This document shows, one piece after another, positions 9,105-18,312 of a stretch of 64,000 nt of DNA. Under the pieces are notes generated by a model that searched no databases, was not told the DNA's origin, and was given only the letters and a program-made list of their open reading frames with translations. Position 1 is the first letter of the stretch; each line of letters starts with the position of its first letter. Source of the DNA: Thiopseudomonas acetoxidans (GTDB lineage: Bacteria; Pseudomonadota; Gammaproteobacteria; Pseudomonadales; Pseudomonadaceae); assembly GCF_030362935.1 (NCBI RefSeq), contig NZ_JAUCDY010000008.1, positions 1 through 64,000 of the forward strand, in the 5' to 3' direction. A program made the translations under genes and the position numbers.

Positions 9105-10566
9105 TTGTTTGTGTTTTAATTCCCGGGGCATGCAGAATTTGCCCCGCAATGCTGGTGTCTTCCAACTGTGGTTGAGTGACCCAGGTAAGAATGTCGTAAT
9201 AACGGCGAATATTATTGACATAGTGTACCGGCTCGCCGCCACGGGCATAGCCATAACGGGTTTGGCTGTACCACTGTTTTTCCGCTAAGCGCGGTAAGTG
9301 CAGACGTACATCCAGCCAACTGTTGGGGTTAAAACCGGCTTTTTCCGTCAGCATACGCGCATCTTCTAAATGACCTAAACCAACGTTGTAAGCGGCTAAG
9401 GCAAACCACAGTCTGTCCTGTTCACGTACGCCATCATCAAGGCGATCGAGCATTTGTGCTAAGTATTGCGCGCCACCGCGAATACTTTGTAATGGATCTA
9501 GACGGTTCATGACGTTCACTTCTTTCGCCGTAGCCATGGTTAGCATCATAATCCCGCGCACCCCTGTCTTAGAGCGTGCCATAGGATCCCAGTGTGATTC
9601 TTGGTAGGCCGTAGCAGCTAATAAACGCCAGTCTAAATTAAACTTGGTCGCATTGCGGCGAAAAGAGGTTTCGTAGCGTGGTAGACGTTGTTGTAGGTGT
9701 TTGGCAAACGAATTAACCCCCACATAACCAAGCGTATCGACGTGACCAAAATAACGCTCACTAAGCTGAGAGATAGTTTCATCTTGCTCAAGCCGGCTGA
9801 AAAACGTATTAATTTCAGTGATTAGGCTGTCGTCTAGTGTGGTAAATGCCCGGTTTAAAGCCCATTGCAGCTGCATACTGGGATTCAAGCTAAACGCAAG
9901 TTGGATATTGGGGAAATAAACCTGATTCATCGCCAGCTCGTTGGAGTTAACCAAGGTGGCATCAATTTGGTTTTCGTCCACCATGCGCAGCAAGTCGATT
10001 GTTTCTACTTGGTCAGAGACCTCAAAACTTAGCTCGGGATGTTCTTGTTGCAGCTGCAATAGGCGTTCTTCATGCACGCTGTCTTTGACGATTAAAATAC
10101 GTTTACCGACAAGATCTTTGGCTTGTTTGGGTCGTTTTGAGCGACTGTTATAAATAACCTGCGGCACAACATCTAAATACCCATCGGTGAACTTGGCTTG
10201 GTGTTCACGTCTTGGGCTGTACGTGATGCCCGCCGCCAGCAGTGCAGGGCCTTTGGGGTCTTGTAGGCGTGCAAACAACAGCTCGATGTTATCAGCTGTT
10301 TCTATGGCTAGTTCGACGCCAAGGTGTTCGGCAAAGCGTTTAACCAGTTCATACTCAAAGCCGGTTTCGCCATTTTTGTCTTGGAAGTAAGTGGCAGGCG
10401 TATTGCGGGTAATCACATGCAGCGTGCCTTGTTCTTTGATTTTTTCTAGAACAGTAAGCGTCTTAAAAGGGCTGTCATCTGTACAGCTGTTAAGCAGTAA
10501 AGAACAGAGCAAAATTATCCAAAAGGAACGGAAATGAACTTGGGGGCTAGTGTTTTTTATACGCAT
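9091..10566 (-). CDS. mltF: Membrane-bound lytic murein transglycosylase F
   Basis: A 491-residue lipoprotein that cleaves peptidoglycan glycan strands to 1,6-anhydro ends. The signal ends LLLNSC. Residues about 40-270 form a periplasmic solute-binding-like domain (TLHVITRNTPATYF, GFEYELVKRFAEHLGV), and residues about 300-450 the SLT catalytic domain. The catalytic Glu is in AATAYQESHWDP, and the GVRGIMMLT and FALAAYNVGLGHLEDAR motifs follow. This order is diagnostic of MltF. It is a monocistronic gene converging on the FabH-like gene. Confidence 0.94.
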   Translation of the reverse strand: MRIKNTSPQVHFRSFWIILLCSLLLNSCTDDSPFKTLTVLEKIKEQGTLHVITRNTPATYFQDKNGETGFEYELVKRFAEHLGVELAIETADNIELLFARLQDPKGPALLAAGITYSPRREHQAKFTDGYLDVVPQVIYNSRSKRPKQAKDLVGKRILIVKDSVHEERLLQLQQEHPELSFEVSDQVETIDLLRMVDENQIDATLVNSNELAMNQVYFPNIQLAFSLNPSMQLQWALNRAFTTLDDSLITEINTFFSRLEQDETISQLSERYFGHVDTLGYVGVNSFAKHLQQRLPRYETSFRRNATKFNLDWRLLAATAYQESHWDPMARSKTGVRGIMMLTMATAKEVNVMNRLDPLQSIRGGAQYLAQMLDRLDDGVREQDRLWFALAAYNVGLGHLEDARMLTEKAGFNPNSWLDVRLHLPRLAEKQWYSQTRYGYARGGEPVHYVNNIRRYYDILTWVTQPQLEDTSIAGQILHAPGIKTQTTTEN

Positions 10567-10685
10567 ATTTTGCAGTATACAAAGAAGCCTAGGCTTGGCA
10601 AGACTGTGGGCTTAATTGCAATTATTTTTTGACTCTAAGGCTGTATTGACGCACAGTACGCGCGTTTTAAAATCAAAAAGGATTA

Positions 10686-12008
10686 ATGATGAACGCTGTT
10701 GTTGTGGCCGTTGCGCTCATGCTGGTGCTTAGTTTGCTCCGTGTGCATGTTGTGGCAGCGCTGATTATAGGGGCTATTACCGGTGGTTTGCTGGGCGGTT
10801 TGGGTGTCGAAAACACCCTAGCAGCTTTTAATAAAGGTTTGGGTGGTGGGGCAACAGTTGCTTTGTCCTATGCATTGCTGGGCGCGTTTGCGGTAGCCAT
10901 TGGTAAGTCCGGTGTGGCCGATGCTTTAGCCGAAAAAATTCTGGCCATGATCGGTCGACAAGAGGGCAAGGGCGTCGAGATGGTCAAGCTGATGCTGGTG
11001 GCTTTACTGCTGATTGCGGCGATTTCCTCGCAAAACATACTGCCCATTCACATAGCCTTTGTACCGCTGCTGGTGCCACCGTTGCTGTATGTAATGAGCA
11101 AGCTGCAGTTGGATCGCCGCTTGATCGCTTGCGTGCTGACCTTTGGTTTGATTACGCCCTATATGTTTTTACCCGTGGGCTTTGGTGGGATTTTCTTAAA
11201 AGAAATCTTGCTGGCCAATGTGGCGCGCGGCGGGGTAGAGGTGGCTGATATTAGTGTGATGCAAGCCATGGCGATTCCTGCACTAGGTATGCTGGTGGGC
11301 TTATTAACGGCCATTTTCTTCAGTTACCGTGGCAAGCGCGTCTATGCACTGCCTGAGCGACAAGAGTCGGTTAAAACTACTAGCTCCTATAACCCTAAAA
11401 GCCTGCTAGCGGCTGCTGTCGCGGTAATAGTAGCCTTTGCTGCTCAGTTGTGGCTGGGTTCAATGATTATCGGCGCGCTATGTGGCTTTGTGGTGTTTTC
11501 TATTTCCGGTGTGGTGCGTTGGAAAGAGGTGGATGACTTGTTTACCGAAGGCATGAAAATGATGGCTATGATTGGCTTTATCATGATTGCCGCCTCGGGG
11601 TTTGCCGAGGTCATGCGCGAAACAGGTCAAGTGCAAACCTTGGTTGATGCCTCCGTGGCGATTATTGGCGACAGCAAAGCGACTGGCGCGTTGTTGATGT
11701 TGTTGGTGGGCTTGTTGGTGACGATGGGAATTGGCTCATCGTTCTCTACGGTGCCGATTATCGCCGCTATTTTTGTACCCTTAGCAGTGCAATTGGGCTT
11801 TGGTCCTTTGGCGATTGTAAGTCTAGTGGGCACCGCCGGTGCGTTGGGTGATGCAGGTTCACCTGCTTCGGACTCTACGCTAGGTCCAACCGCGGGTTTA
11901 AATATGGACGGTCAGCATAACCATATTTGGGATACAGTCGTGCCCACTTTTATTCACTACAATATTCCGCTAATCGTATTTGGTTGGATTGCAGCGATGG
12001 TGCTGTAG
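10686..12008 (+). CDS. Na+/H+ antiporter family membrane protein
   Basis: A 440-residue polytopic inner-membrane protein with about 11-12 hydrophobic segments. The repeated glycine-rich start (LRVHVVAALIIGAITGGLLGG), the central SSQNILPIHIAFVPLLVPPLL and the C-terminal GSSFSTVPIIAAIFVPL and GDAGSPASDSTLGPTAGLN stretches match the putative Na+/H+ antiporter family related to NhaC. The polar Asp/Ser/Thr cluster near residue 400 probably lines the ion path. ATG at 10686 is followed at once by a second ATG at 10689, and either may start the protein. It is separated by 105 bp from the next operon. The transported ion is not proven; an organic anion is possible. Confidence 0.75.
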   Translation: MMNAVVVAVALMLVLSLLRVHVVAALIIGAITGGLLGGLGVENTLAAFNKGLGGGATVALSYALLGAFAVAIGKSGVADALAEKILAMIGRQEGKGVEMVKLMLVALLLIAAISSQNILPIHIAFVPLLVPPLLYVMSKLQLDRRLIACVLTFGLITPYMFLPVGFGGIFLKEILLANVARGGVEVADISVMQAMAIPALGMLVGLLTAIFFSYRGKRVYALPERQESVKTTSSYNPKSLLAAAVAVIVAFAAQLWLGSMIIGALCGFVVFSISGVVRWKEVDDLFTEGMKMMAMIGFIMIAASGFAEVMRETGQVQTLVDASVAIIGDSKATGALLMLLVGLLVTMGIGSSFSTVPIIAAIFVPLAVQLGFGPLAIVSLVGTAGALGDAGSPASDSTLGPTAGLNMDGQHNHIWDTVVPTFIHYNIPLIVFGWIAAMVL

Positions 12009-12113
12009 ACTATCGCGTTTAGGTGAATATTCAATTAGACTGCCGTGCGAACGTGTCGGCAGCGAAGGGACTGATACTAAGTCATACATAGGTCGACTTA
12101 TGAGGGGAGCTCT

Positions 12114-12641
12114 ATGAAATTTCGACTTCAAACACTAACGCTAAGCTGTGCCTTGATGGGCGGATTAGTTATCTCCACGAATACGTTTGCAGAAACGCTA
12201 TTATCGGATCAAGACTTACTCGCAGAGCCGAGCCCGAAAGCTGCTGCAGCGGGGCAAGGAAAAAAAGGCCAAGAAGTGAGCGTGCTGGCAAAAAAAGGGT
12301 TTTGGGTGCAGGTAAAAGCCGGTGAAGTGGTGGGCTGGACTAAGCTTAATAACGTTAAAGCCGAATCATCCAGTGTGGGGCTTGCTTCATTGGAAACGGG
12401 TCGTCAGGCCAGTGGTAATATCGTTTCCACTTCGGGTGTCAGAGGACTGGATGGCGGTGACTTGGAAAAAGCTCAACCTAATCCTGAAGAGTTCGCCAAG
12501 CTGGTTGCTTTTATGGAAAGCAAAGACAGCGCCGCTGCTTTCGCCAAAGCGGGTAAACTGCAAACGCGCACGCTTGATTATGTGCAAACGGGCACGCAAG
12601 CTAAATCCAAAAAATCAAGCAGCTGGCTGAAAAGGAAGTAA
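12114..12641 (+). CDS. Periplasmic SH3-like domain protein
   Basis: A 175-residue secreted protein. Residues 1-26 form a signal peptide cut after NTFA. Residues about 27-85 are a bacterial SH3-like fold (LLSDQDLLAEPSPKAA, GQEVSVLAKKGFWVQVKA, GEVVGWTKL). The tail is polar and ends in a basic KSKKSSSWLKRK. It begins a three-gene operon: its stop codon shares one base with the M48 peptidase start, and a CHASE2 protein follows. A good ribosome site (GGGGAG) precedes the ATG. SH3-like domains bind peptides or wall fragments, so it may present a ligand to its partners; that is inference. Confidence 0.75.
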   Translation: MKFRLQTLTLSCALMGGLVISTNTFAETLLSDQDLLAEPSPKAAAAGQGKKGQEVSVLAKKGFWVQVKAGEVVGWTKLNNVKAESSSVGLASLETGRQASGNIVSTSGVRGLDGGDLEKAQPNPEEFAKLVAFMESKDSAAAFAKAGKLQTRTLDYVQTGTQAKSKKSSSWLKRK

Positions 12642-13537
12642 TGATGAACTCAATAAAGAAAGTAACGCTGGCTATCTTGCTCACAACTATGAGCTTAACT
12701 GCAACGCAGGCGTGGGGTTTGGGTAAGTTTGCGGAGCGGCTTAAAAATCTACCGCTAAACAACCCCACCACTGAATCAAGCTCATCCGATAAAAAGAGCA
12801 CCGAGGCCGCTGCATTAAACGTGCTGGTTGGGCTGGTCAAGACTGAGTCAACTGAGGAAGAAGTGGCCATGGGGCAGGATATGGCTTCGATGATCCTCGG
12901 TGCGGCCAAGCTGCATACCAACAAAAAAATTCAAAACTACGTCAATCTGGTGGGCAGAAATATAGCCAGTCAATCAGAGCGTCCAGACTTGCCTTGGACG
13001 TTTGGCGTACTTGATACCACATCTGTCAATGCGTTTTCAGCGCCCGGCGGCTATGTGCTAATCAGTAAGGGTTTGTATGACTTGCTGAAAACCGAAGACG
13101 AGCTCGCGGCTGTGTTAGGGCATGAAATAGCGCACGTGGTACACAAGCACCACTTTAATGTTATTAAAAAACAATCGATGGTGGCGCTTGGGGCTGATTT
13201 GGCTAACCAGAAAAACGATAAGAAAATCGCGCAAATGGCAACCTCTATGCTGGGTAACATGATGGCGCGTGGTTTGGATAAATCGTCCGAGTACGAAGCT
13301 GATCGTGATGGTCTTGTGTTGGCGGCGCGCGCGGGTTATGACTCTTCCGCCATGCTGCGCGTACTGGAAAGCTTAGAGCTGCATGGTAAGCGTGACCAAA
13401 CTGCGTTGGCGCACATGTTTGCGACGCATCCGGCTCCTGCGGTGCGTGAGCAGGAAATCGTTAAAGTCGTGAATAGTGATATTGAAGCAGCTGCCGTTCT
13501 CAGTCCTGCACAAGGGCGTATTAAACACTATCGCTAA
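12641..13537 (+). CDS. M48-family zinc metallopeptidase, periplasmic
   Basis: A 298-residue secreted protease related to the catalytic part of BepA/LoiP. A signal peptide (residues 1-26) precedes a mature region with the zinc-binding helix AVLGHEIAHVVHKHH (HExxH). The third zinc ligand Glu is in SSEYEADRDGLVLAARAG, and HMFATHPAPAVREQEI is also typical of the family. There are no TPR repeats, unlike BepA. The start overlaps the SH3 gene stop by one base and the CHASE2 gene follows 14 bp downstream, so all three are probably made together in the envelope. Likely work is trimming or clearing misfolded envelope proteins. Confidence 0.88.
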   Translation: MMNSIKKVTLAILLTTMSLTATQAWGLGKFAERLKNLPLNNPTTESSSSDKKSTEAAALNVLVGLVKTESTEEEVAMGQDMASMILGAAKLHTNKKIQNYVNLVGRNIASQSERPDLPWTFGVLDTTSVNAFSAPGGYVLISKGLYDLLKTEDELAAVLGHEIAHVVHKHHFNVIKKQSMVALGADLANQKNDKKIAQMATSMLGNMMARGLDKSSEYEADRDGLVLAARAGYDSSAMLRVLESLELHGKRDQTALAHMFATHPAPAVREQEIVKVVNSDIEAAAVLSPAQGRIKHYR

Positions 13538-13551
13538 AGGATTAAGCGCTG

Positions 13552-15219
13552 ATGAAAAAAGCACACAAAATACTGGGAATGACCGCCGCTGGCGCTACTT
13601 TGTTTCTAGGGGTAAGTCGGTTATGCCATGCTACCGGTACTAAATTTTACTGGTTGCTGGCGCTTGTGCTCAGTATGGCTGTGTTTTTTGCAACAGTGCT
13701 CGACGTCAAAATTGGCACGGTGGATGGGCGTGTGTATGACTCTGTGCTTAAGTATCGTTTAGCTTCTCCGGCGCCCTCTGCGGATGTGGTTATTTTAGAT
13801 ATTGATGAGAAAACCCTCGCCACGCTGGCGCCGATATACGGACGTTGGCCTTGGCAGCGTGAGGTTTTTGCCCAAGCAATTGCCGAGCTCGAAGCCAGCG
13901 AGGTCAAGGGGCTGATTGTTAATATCCTCTTTACCGACGCCGATCTGGGGCATGAGGACAGCGATGCCTTGCTGGACTTTGTTACCGCGGATACGCAGGT
14001 AACTGCCTATCCAATGGTTAGATTGCCGGCTGCTAATGATGAGCAAAGCCAGCTTAAGGCAAGCGCTATTCCTGGAGTGACTTTGCGCGGAGCTGCAGAT
14101 CCAGCGGTGGCTGCTTTGCTTCCGTTTCTTGCGGGTATGCAGCAGTCGATGGGGATAGCCAATCTGCAAGCCGATGATGACGGTATCGTGCGGCAAATGA
14201 GCTTGCAGCACCAAGACGGCGAATGGGAAATGCCAACCTTGGTGGGTCGTGTGTTGGCGTTGGCTGGGGTGCAGCCGCAGGTCGATACAATGCCTTATTA
14301 TTTGAATTGGCGTAATAAACGCGGCGCTTATCAGCGTGTGTCTTTCTCGGATTATATGCTTGCGCTCAATGGTGAGGGCGAGTTTGATACGGGTTTCTTC
14401 CAAGGTAAGTATGTTGTGCTGGGCGCTTCTGCACCGGGAATTAGCAATCTTAAACCGACCCCGATTAATCCGATTATGGATGACAACGAAATCCTTGCTA
14501 CGGCACTTAATGATGCTGTGCAAGGCACCTATATCAGGCTGCTTCCCGCGTGGTTAATGGCCGTGGTGGCGATTGCCTTCCTGATCTTGCTGGCGGCTTT
14601 GTTTAGCGCAAAATACACACCTAAGAAACTGGATTTGCTGTTCACGGCGCTGGAATTGCTTGGCTTTGTGGTGCTGTTTGTTTCTGTCAGTTACAGCACT
14701 TATTTCCCCGATCTGTCGCCGATGTTGATGGCAGGACTTGCCTATTTTGTGGTGGCGCGTCTGTATGCCAATCTGGATGCACGCGTGGTTTCTGGCGCGC
14801 CTGAGCAGTTCAAGCATCTAAGCAAAAGCAATCCTGTAGCTTTCTCTGTTACCGCATTTACCCGTGATGCGCGCTGTAAAAAAGCTTGGGCAACTACACA
14901 CAAAAAGCTGGAACAGGAGTTTGGGCTGGGCTTTGTGTTTTTAGTTAAAGAGCCGTTTTTGTCAGATAAAGTATTTGGTGCGCTGAATGATATTGGCTGC
15001 TTGATTGTAGTATCGCGTGATAAAACAGCAGAGACACTGGTGCAAGCCGTGCATGAGCAGCTTGAGCCAGCGCTGCTTGAGTATTTGCAGGGCGATGAGG
15101 TGTATGACATACCTCTGGCAGCGCAGGCAGACATCAAGCTGCTGCAGCGCTATATGTCAGGCAAGATAGCGCATGTGATTGGCAATGTGGATTTTCTTGG
15201 TGCGCGACCATCCTTGTAG
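13552..15219 (+). CDS. CHASE2-domain membrane sensor without a recognised output domain
   Basis: A 555-residue protein. One membrane helix lies near residues 32-50. A periplasmic CHASE2 domain spans about 55-325 (KIGTVDGRVYDSVLKYR, VILDIDEKTLATL, GRWPWQREVFAQAI, GKYVVLGASAPG). Three further helices lie at about 335-415. The cytoplasmic tail of about 140 residues is not a cyclase, kinase, GGDEF or PP2C domain that I can recognise; it contains FVFLVKEPFLSDKVFGAL and CLIVVSRDKTAETLVQAV. CHASE2 normally feeds an enzymatic domain, so here the signal must pass through an unfamiliar tail or to partners. It is the last gene of the SH3-M48-CHASE2 operon and abuts rlmG tail to tail. Confidence 0.8.
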   Translation: MKKAHKILGMTAAGATLFLGVSRLCHATGTKFYWLLALVLSMAVFFATVLDVKIGTVDGRVYDSVLKYRLASPAPSADVVILDIDEKTLATLAPIYGRWPWQREVFAQAIAELEASEVKGLIVNILFTDADLGHEDSDALLDFVTADTQVTAYPMVRLPAANDEQSQLKASAIPGVTLRGAADPAVAALLPFLAGMQQSMGIANLQADDDGIVRQMSLQHQDGEWEMPTLVGRVLALAGVQPQVDTMPYYLNWRNKRGAYQRVSFSDYMLALNGEGEFDTGFFQGKYVVLGASAPGISNLKPTPINPIMDDNEILATALNDAVQGTYIRLLPAWLMAVVAIAFLILLAALFSAKYTPKKLDLLFTALELLGFVVLFVSVSYSTYFPDLSPMLMAGLAYFVVARLYANLDARVVSGAPEQFKHLSKSNPVAFSVTAFTRDARCKKAWATTHKKLEQEFGLGFVFLVKEPFLSDKVFGALNDIGCLIVVSRDKTAETLVQAVHEQLEPALLEYLQGDEVYDIPLAAQADIKLLQRYMSGKIAHVIGNVDFLGARPSL

Positions 15220-15229
15220 CTTGATTCAG

Positions 15230-16369
15230 TTAAGCATGCTCGGCCTTACTTGCGCGCAACACGACAAATTTGGGCAGCGCGGCAATTTGCTCGACATGGC
15301 TAAACCAACGTTTAAGTTTGACGTGATAGCCTAGATGCCTGTTGCCGACCAGCCAAAGCTCACCGCCGGGACGCAAGCAGCGTGCGGCTTGTTGAAACAT
15401 ACGCAGCGCCAAAAAATCACCCACTACCTGTTGCTGATGGAAGGGCGGATTGCAGAGCACCACATCCAAACTATTGGCCGTGAATGCCGCCAACCCATCA
15501 CCCACGATGAACTGCGCTGGACGCTGAGCAAAAGCTGCGTGCCAGTTTTCTTGAGCGGAGCGTACCGCTGAATAAGCCTCGTCCAGCAAAATAAATTCCG
15601 CTGCAGGATTCTGCTGGGCACAAACCAACGCCAATACTCCATTGCCGCAACCAAGATCGGCGACCTGTTTGTGACCAAGGTTGTTAGGCAGGTGAGGTAA
15701 AAAAGCACGGGTGCCAATATCCAACCCTTCACGGCTAAAAATACCTGCATGATTAACCAGTTGTAGTCCGTACTCAGGTATTGAATAGCGACTGGGGTAG
15801 GGTGATTGAGCTGTGCGTATACCGCTTGGTGTTGCCCATAACAGGCGCGCTTTCTTTTTTGCCAAACTGGCCTGTACAGGGCCTATGTGTTTTTCTATCA
15901 GTTCACCTGCTGCGCGCGACAAGTGTTTGATCATAGCGCCGGCAACCACCAAGCTGTTGCTATCTATGTGTGGTTGTATGCGGATTAATTGTTGTTCGAG
16001 TAAGGCTAAAGTTTTGGGTATGTGCAGCAGTACGGCAGCAAAGGGTCCCTGAAGTTGCTCAGGCTGGCTAACAAAGTCAATACTGAGATGCTGCAGACTA
16101 TTGCGCTGCTGGTTAATACCTAAGCCTTGTGCGGCCAAGTAGGAGTCACCACAGCTAGTCACCCGATAACCCGCCGCAGCCAAACTGAGTGCTAACGCAC
16201 CAAAACTGTCATTGAGCAGTAGTACTGATGAGTGAGGCGGCAAAGCCCGCGCATGCAGTTCTTCTAGCAGGTATTCATCAGCCGCATTAAAGGCTTGTAA
16301 AGAGACGTGACTGTCTTGGGGTACACGAACCAAATCAAGAGATGCATAGGGATTAGAAAAAATAGGCAT
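15230..16369 (-). CDS. rlmG: 23S rRNA (guanine-N2-)-methyltransferase RlmG
   Basis: A 379-residue methyltransferase of the RlmG/RsmC type, which modifies G1835 of 23S rRNA (E. coli numbering). It has the duplicated architecture of that family: a degenerate N-terminal half (VLLLNDSFGALALSLAAAGYRVT) and a catalytic C-terminal half with the SAM motif VADLGCGNGVLALV and the NPPF motif in VVLCNPPFHQQQVVGDFLAL. It is a single gene, convergent with the CHASE2 gene (10-bp gap) and divergent from fpr. RsmC is the main alternative; the length and N-terminus favour RlmG. Confidence 0.88.
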   Translation of the reverse strand: MPIFSNPYASLDLVRVPQDSHVSLQAFNAADEYLLEELHARALPPHSSVLLLNDSFGALALSLAAAGYRVTSCGDSYLAAQGLGINQQRNSLQHLSIDFVSQPEQLQGPFAAVLLHIPKTLALLEQQLIRIQPHIDSNSLVVAGAMIKHLSRAAGELIEKHIGPVQASLAKKKARLLWATPSGIRTAQSPYPSRYSIPEYGLQLVNHAGIFSREGLDIGTRAFLPHLPNNLGHKQVADLGCGNGVLALVCAQQNPAAEFILLDEAYSAVRSAQENWHAAFAQRPAQFIVGDGLAAFTANSLDVVLCNPPFHQQQVVGDFLALRMFQQAARCLRPGGELWLVGNRHLGYHVKLKRWFSHVEQIAALPKFVVLRASKAEHA

Positions 16370-16439
16370 ACAGTTTGTCTGTTTTAATTGGGCTGAAAAA
16401 GGCGTATGAATAGTACATCAGAACTTAAGGAGATGGAGT

Positions 16440-17216
16440 ATGAATCCCAAAGAGGAAAAATTCACCGTTGAAACAATAACTTCAATTCACCAATGGACGC
16501 CTAATTTATTTAGTTTTCGTTGCACTCGCTTTGACGGATTTCGCTTTACTGCTGGGCAATTTGCCCGTTTAGGCGTGCGTACCAGTAAGGGCAATATTGT
16601 GTGGCGCGCTTATTCCATGGTCTCCAGCCCTTTTGATGAGTTTCTGGAGTTTTATTCCATCGTTGTGCCTGACGGGGAGTTCACTTCACAACTGAGTCAG
16701 TTACAGGTGTGCGACGAGATACTCATCGAAAAACAAGCGCAGGGTTTTTTAACCTTGGATCGCTTTGTCGATGGTGAAAACCTGTGGATGCTGGCGACTG
16801 GCACGGGCGTAGCACCCTTTTTATCTATTTTGCAGGACTTTGAGGTGTGGGAGCGCTTCGCCACTGTTGTGCTGGTGTTTAGCGTGCGCACTGAAGCGGA
16901 GCTGGCGTATCAAGAACTGTTGCGGGAAATACTCAGCCGCGAATACATCAAGCCCCATGCGCATAAGTTTAAGTTTATTCCAGTGGTTACCCGCGAGGAG
17001 GTTGATGGCTGTTTAAGTCAGCGCATCACGAAGCTGATTGAAAACGGAGAGTTGGAGCGCAAGGCAGGCACACCATTGAGTGTTGAAGATTCGCGGGTTT
17101 TGATTTGTGGCAACCCGCAAATGGTCGATGACAGCCGCAAGCTGTTGAAAACCAGAGATATGCAGCTGTCACTTACGCGCCGGCCCGGTCAGGTGGCAGT
17201 GGAGAACTATTGGTAG
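16440..17216 (+). CDS. fpr: Ferredoxin--NADP+ reductase
   Basis: A 258-residue FAD enzyme that exchanges electrons between NADPH and ferredoxin or flavodoxin, supplying Fe-S assembly and oxidative stress defence. The FAD-binding RAYSMVSSP motif is near residue 60 and the NADP-binding GTGVAPFLSI near 118. The C-terminal LICGNPQMVDD and the final QVAVENYW are typical of Pseudomonas/Azotobacter Fpr, where the last aromatic residue stacks on the flavin. A strong ribosome site (AAGGAGATGGAGT) precedes the ATG. It is followed by a hairpin terminator at 17265-17286. Confidence 0.93.
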   Translation: MNPKEEKFTVETITSIHQWTPNLFSFRCTRFDGFRFTAGQFARLGVRTSKGNIVWRAYSMVSSPFDEFLEFYSIVVPDGEFTSQLSQLQVCDEILIEKQAQGFLTLDRFVDGENLWMLATGTGVAPFLSILQDFEVWERFATVVLVFSVRTEAELAYQELLREILSREYIKPHAHKFKFIPVVTREEVDGCLSQRITKLIENGELERKAGTPLSVEDSRVLICGNPQMVDDSRKLLKTRDMQLSLTRRPGQVAVENYW

Positions 17217-17264
17217 TCAAAGGTTATCAACCAATGAACGTCAGCGCCTTTGGAAATTCCGACC

Positions 17265-17286
17265 GCAGCACAAAATACCGTGCTGC
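17265..17286. terminator. Hairpin between convergent fpr and CMD genes
   Basis: GCAGCAC and GTGCTGC pair perfectly (7 bp) around an 8-base loop. The structure sits between two genes that converge, so it can serve as a bidirectional stop, although no long T-run follows on either side. Confidence 0.5.
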
Positions 17287-17702
17287 TAGGAGCTCAAAGC
17301 TGAGGTGTCAACAGTTACGCCTTGTTCTTTAAAGACTTCTTTGGTGACGGTTAACGCATTCAGCACACTTGGGAAACCTGTGTAGGGAATCAGATGCATA
17401 ATGCAACCAACGATTTCTTCAGGCGTTAAGCCCACCGCCAGCCCCGTTTTGATATGCATGGCAATTTGCGGTTTGCCTTGGGCAACCAGTGCGGTGATGG
17501 TGGTGAGCACTTTTTGTTTGTTGTCTAAGCCGGGGCGTGAATAAATCTCGCCAAAAGCAAACTCAACGACATACTTGGTTAAATCCGGTGCTATGTCTTG
17601 AAAATCTGCGCCGATATTCATAAACCCCGTTGGGTTGCTATCAGGTGAGGCGGTTAGTTCTTGGATTTTGTTGATACCTTTTTGGTAAAGATCGCTGGCC
17701 AT
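17286..17702 (-). CDS. Carboxymuconolactone decarboxylase (CMD/AhpD-like) family protein
   Basis: A 138-residue all-helical CMD-family protein. The core (VEFAFGEIYSRPGLDNKQKVLTTITALVA, then GLTPEEIVGCIMHLIPYTGFPSVLNAL) is typical of the family. The CxxC redox pair of AhpD is absent: only a single Cys is present, in EEIVGCIMH. A peroxidase role is therefore unlikely, and the decarboxylase-like branch, often annotated as stress- or tautomerase-associated, fits better. It is monocistronic, with no protocatechuate genes nearby. The substrate is unknown. Confidence 0.8.
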   Translation of the reverse strand: MASDLYQKGINKIQELTASPDSNPTGFMNIGADFQDIAPDLTKYVVEFAFGEIYSRPGLDNKQKVLTTITALVAQGKPQIAMHIKTGLAVGLTPEEIVGCIMHLIPYTGFPSVLNALTVTKEVFKEQGVTVDTSALSS

Positions 17703-17858
17703 GGTTAGGGCTTCCTTAGTGGGTGAGTCATTTTAGATAAGCAGCACTGTGAAGGCCGCTCCACAAATACAAAGCTGAAGCGTACCTAAAATGAGGTGCT
17801 TTTGTTAGCTGCAGCGGTGTTGTCCCCGAATTTCTCGTTTTGTGCTCTTGGAGGGGTT

Positions 17859-18200
17859 ATGGAAAAACACCAAGTAATTATTTTTGATGGCGCGTGTAAC
17901 CATTGCAATGGTGCAGTTAATTTCATTATCAAAAGAGATGCGCAGGAGGTGTTTAAATTTTCTTCTATGCAAAGTGAAACAGCCCAACAGCTGATGACAA
18001 AACATGGCATTCAAGGGTTGAGCGAAGACAGTTTTATTTTGTTCAAAAGCGGGCAGTGTTTTGCTCGCACCAATGCCGCACTGGAAATAACCCGGCATTT
18101 GGGTGGGTTATGGTTTTTGCTCAGGGTGTTTAAAATCGTGCCATCGATTATTAGAGAATATTTTTATCGACTGCTGGCGCGCGCGCGCCTGTATCTATAA
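17859..18200 (+). CDS. DCC-family thiol-disulfide oxidoreductase-like protein, short C-terminus
   Basis: A 113-residue protein named for the D-x-C-x-x-C motif, here FDGACNHCNGAVNFI. FSSMQSETAQQLM and SFILFKSGQCFARTNAAL also match the family. The start at 17859 has an excellent ribosome site (GGAGGGG) and is preferred over an in-frame start 63 bp upstream. The family usually ends with an aromatic R-Y-R-W-F-G segment and a Cys/Pro tail; here the protein stops at ARARLYL right after a (GC)6 tract (18177-18188). That tract could have caused a loss of the tail, or the short form is natural. Confidence 0.8.
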   Translation: MEKHQVIIFDGACNHCNGAVNFIIKRDAQEVFKFSSMQSETAQQLMTKHGIQGLSEDSFILFKSGQCFARTNAALEITRHLGGLWFLLRVFKIVPSIIREYFYRLLARARLYL

Positions 18201-18312
18201 TCCTTGGCTGCTAATCTATTAATGCGCTGGACTCAGCGTCTCGAACGTCGGGTATTTTGAGCTTTTCTTTGGGCTTATAGTGGCCAATTAACTGCGTGCT
18301 ATTGGAGCGAAC

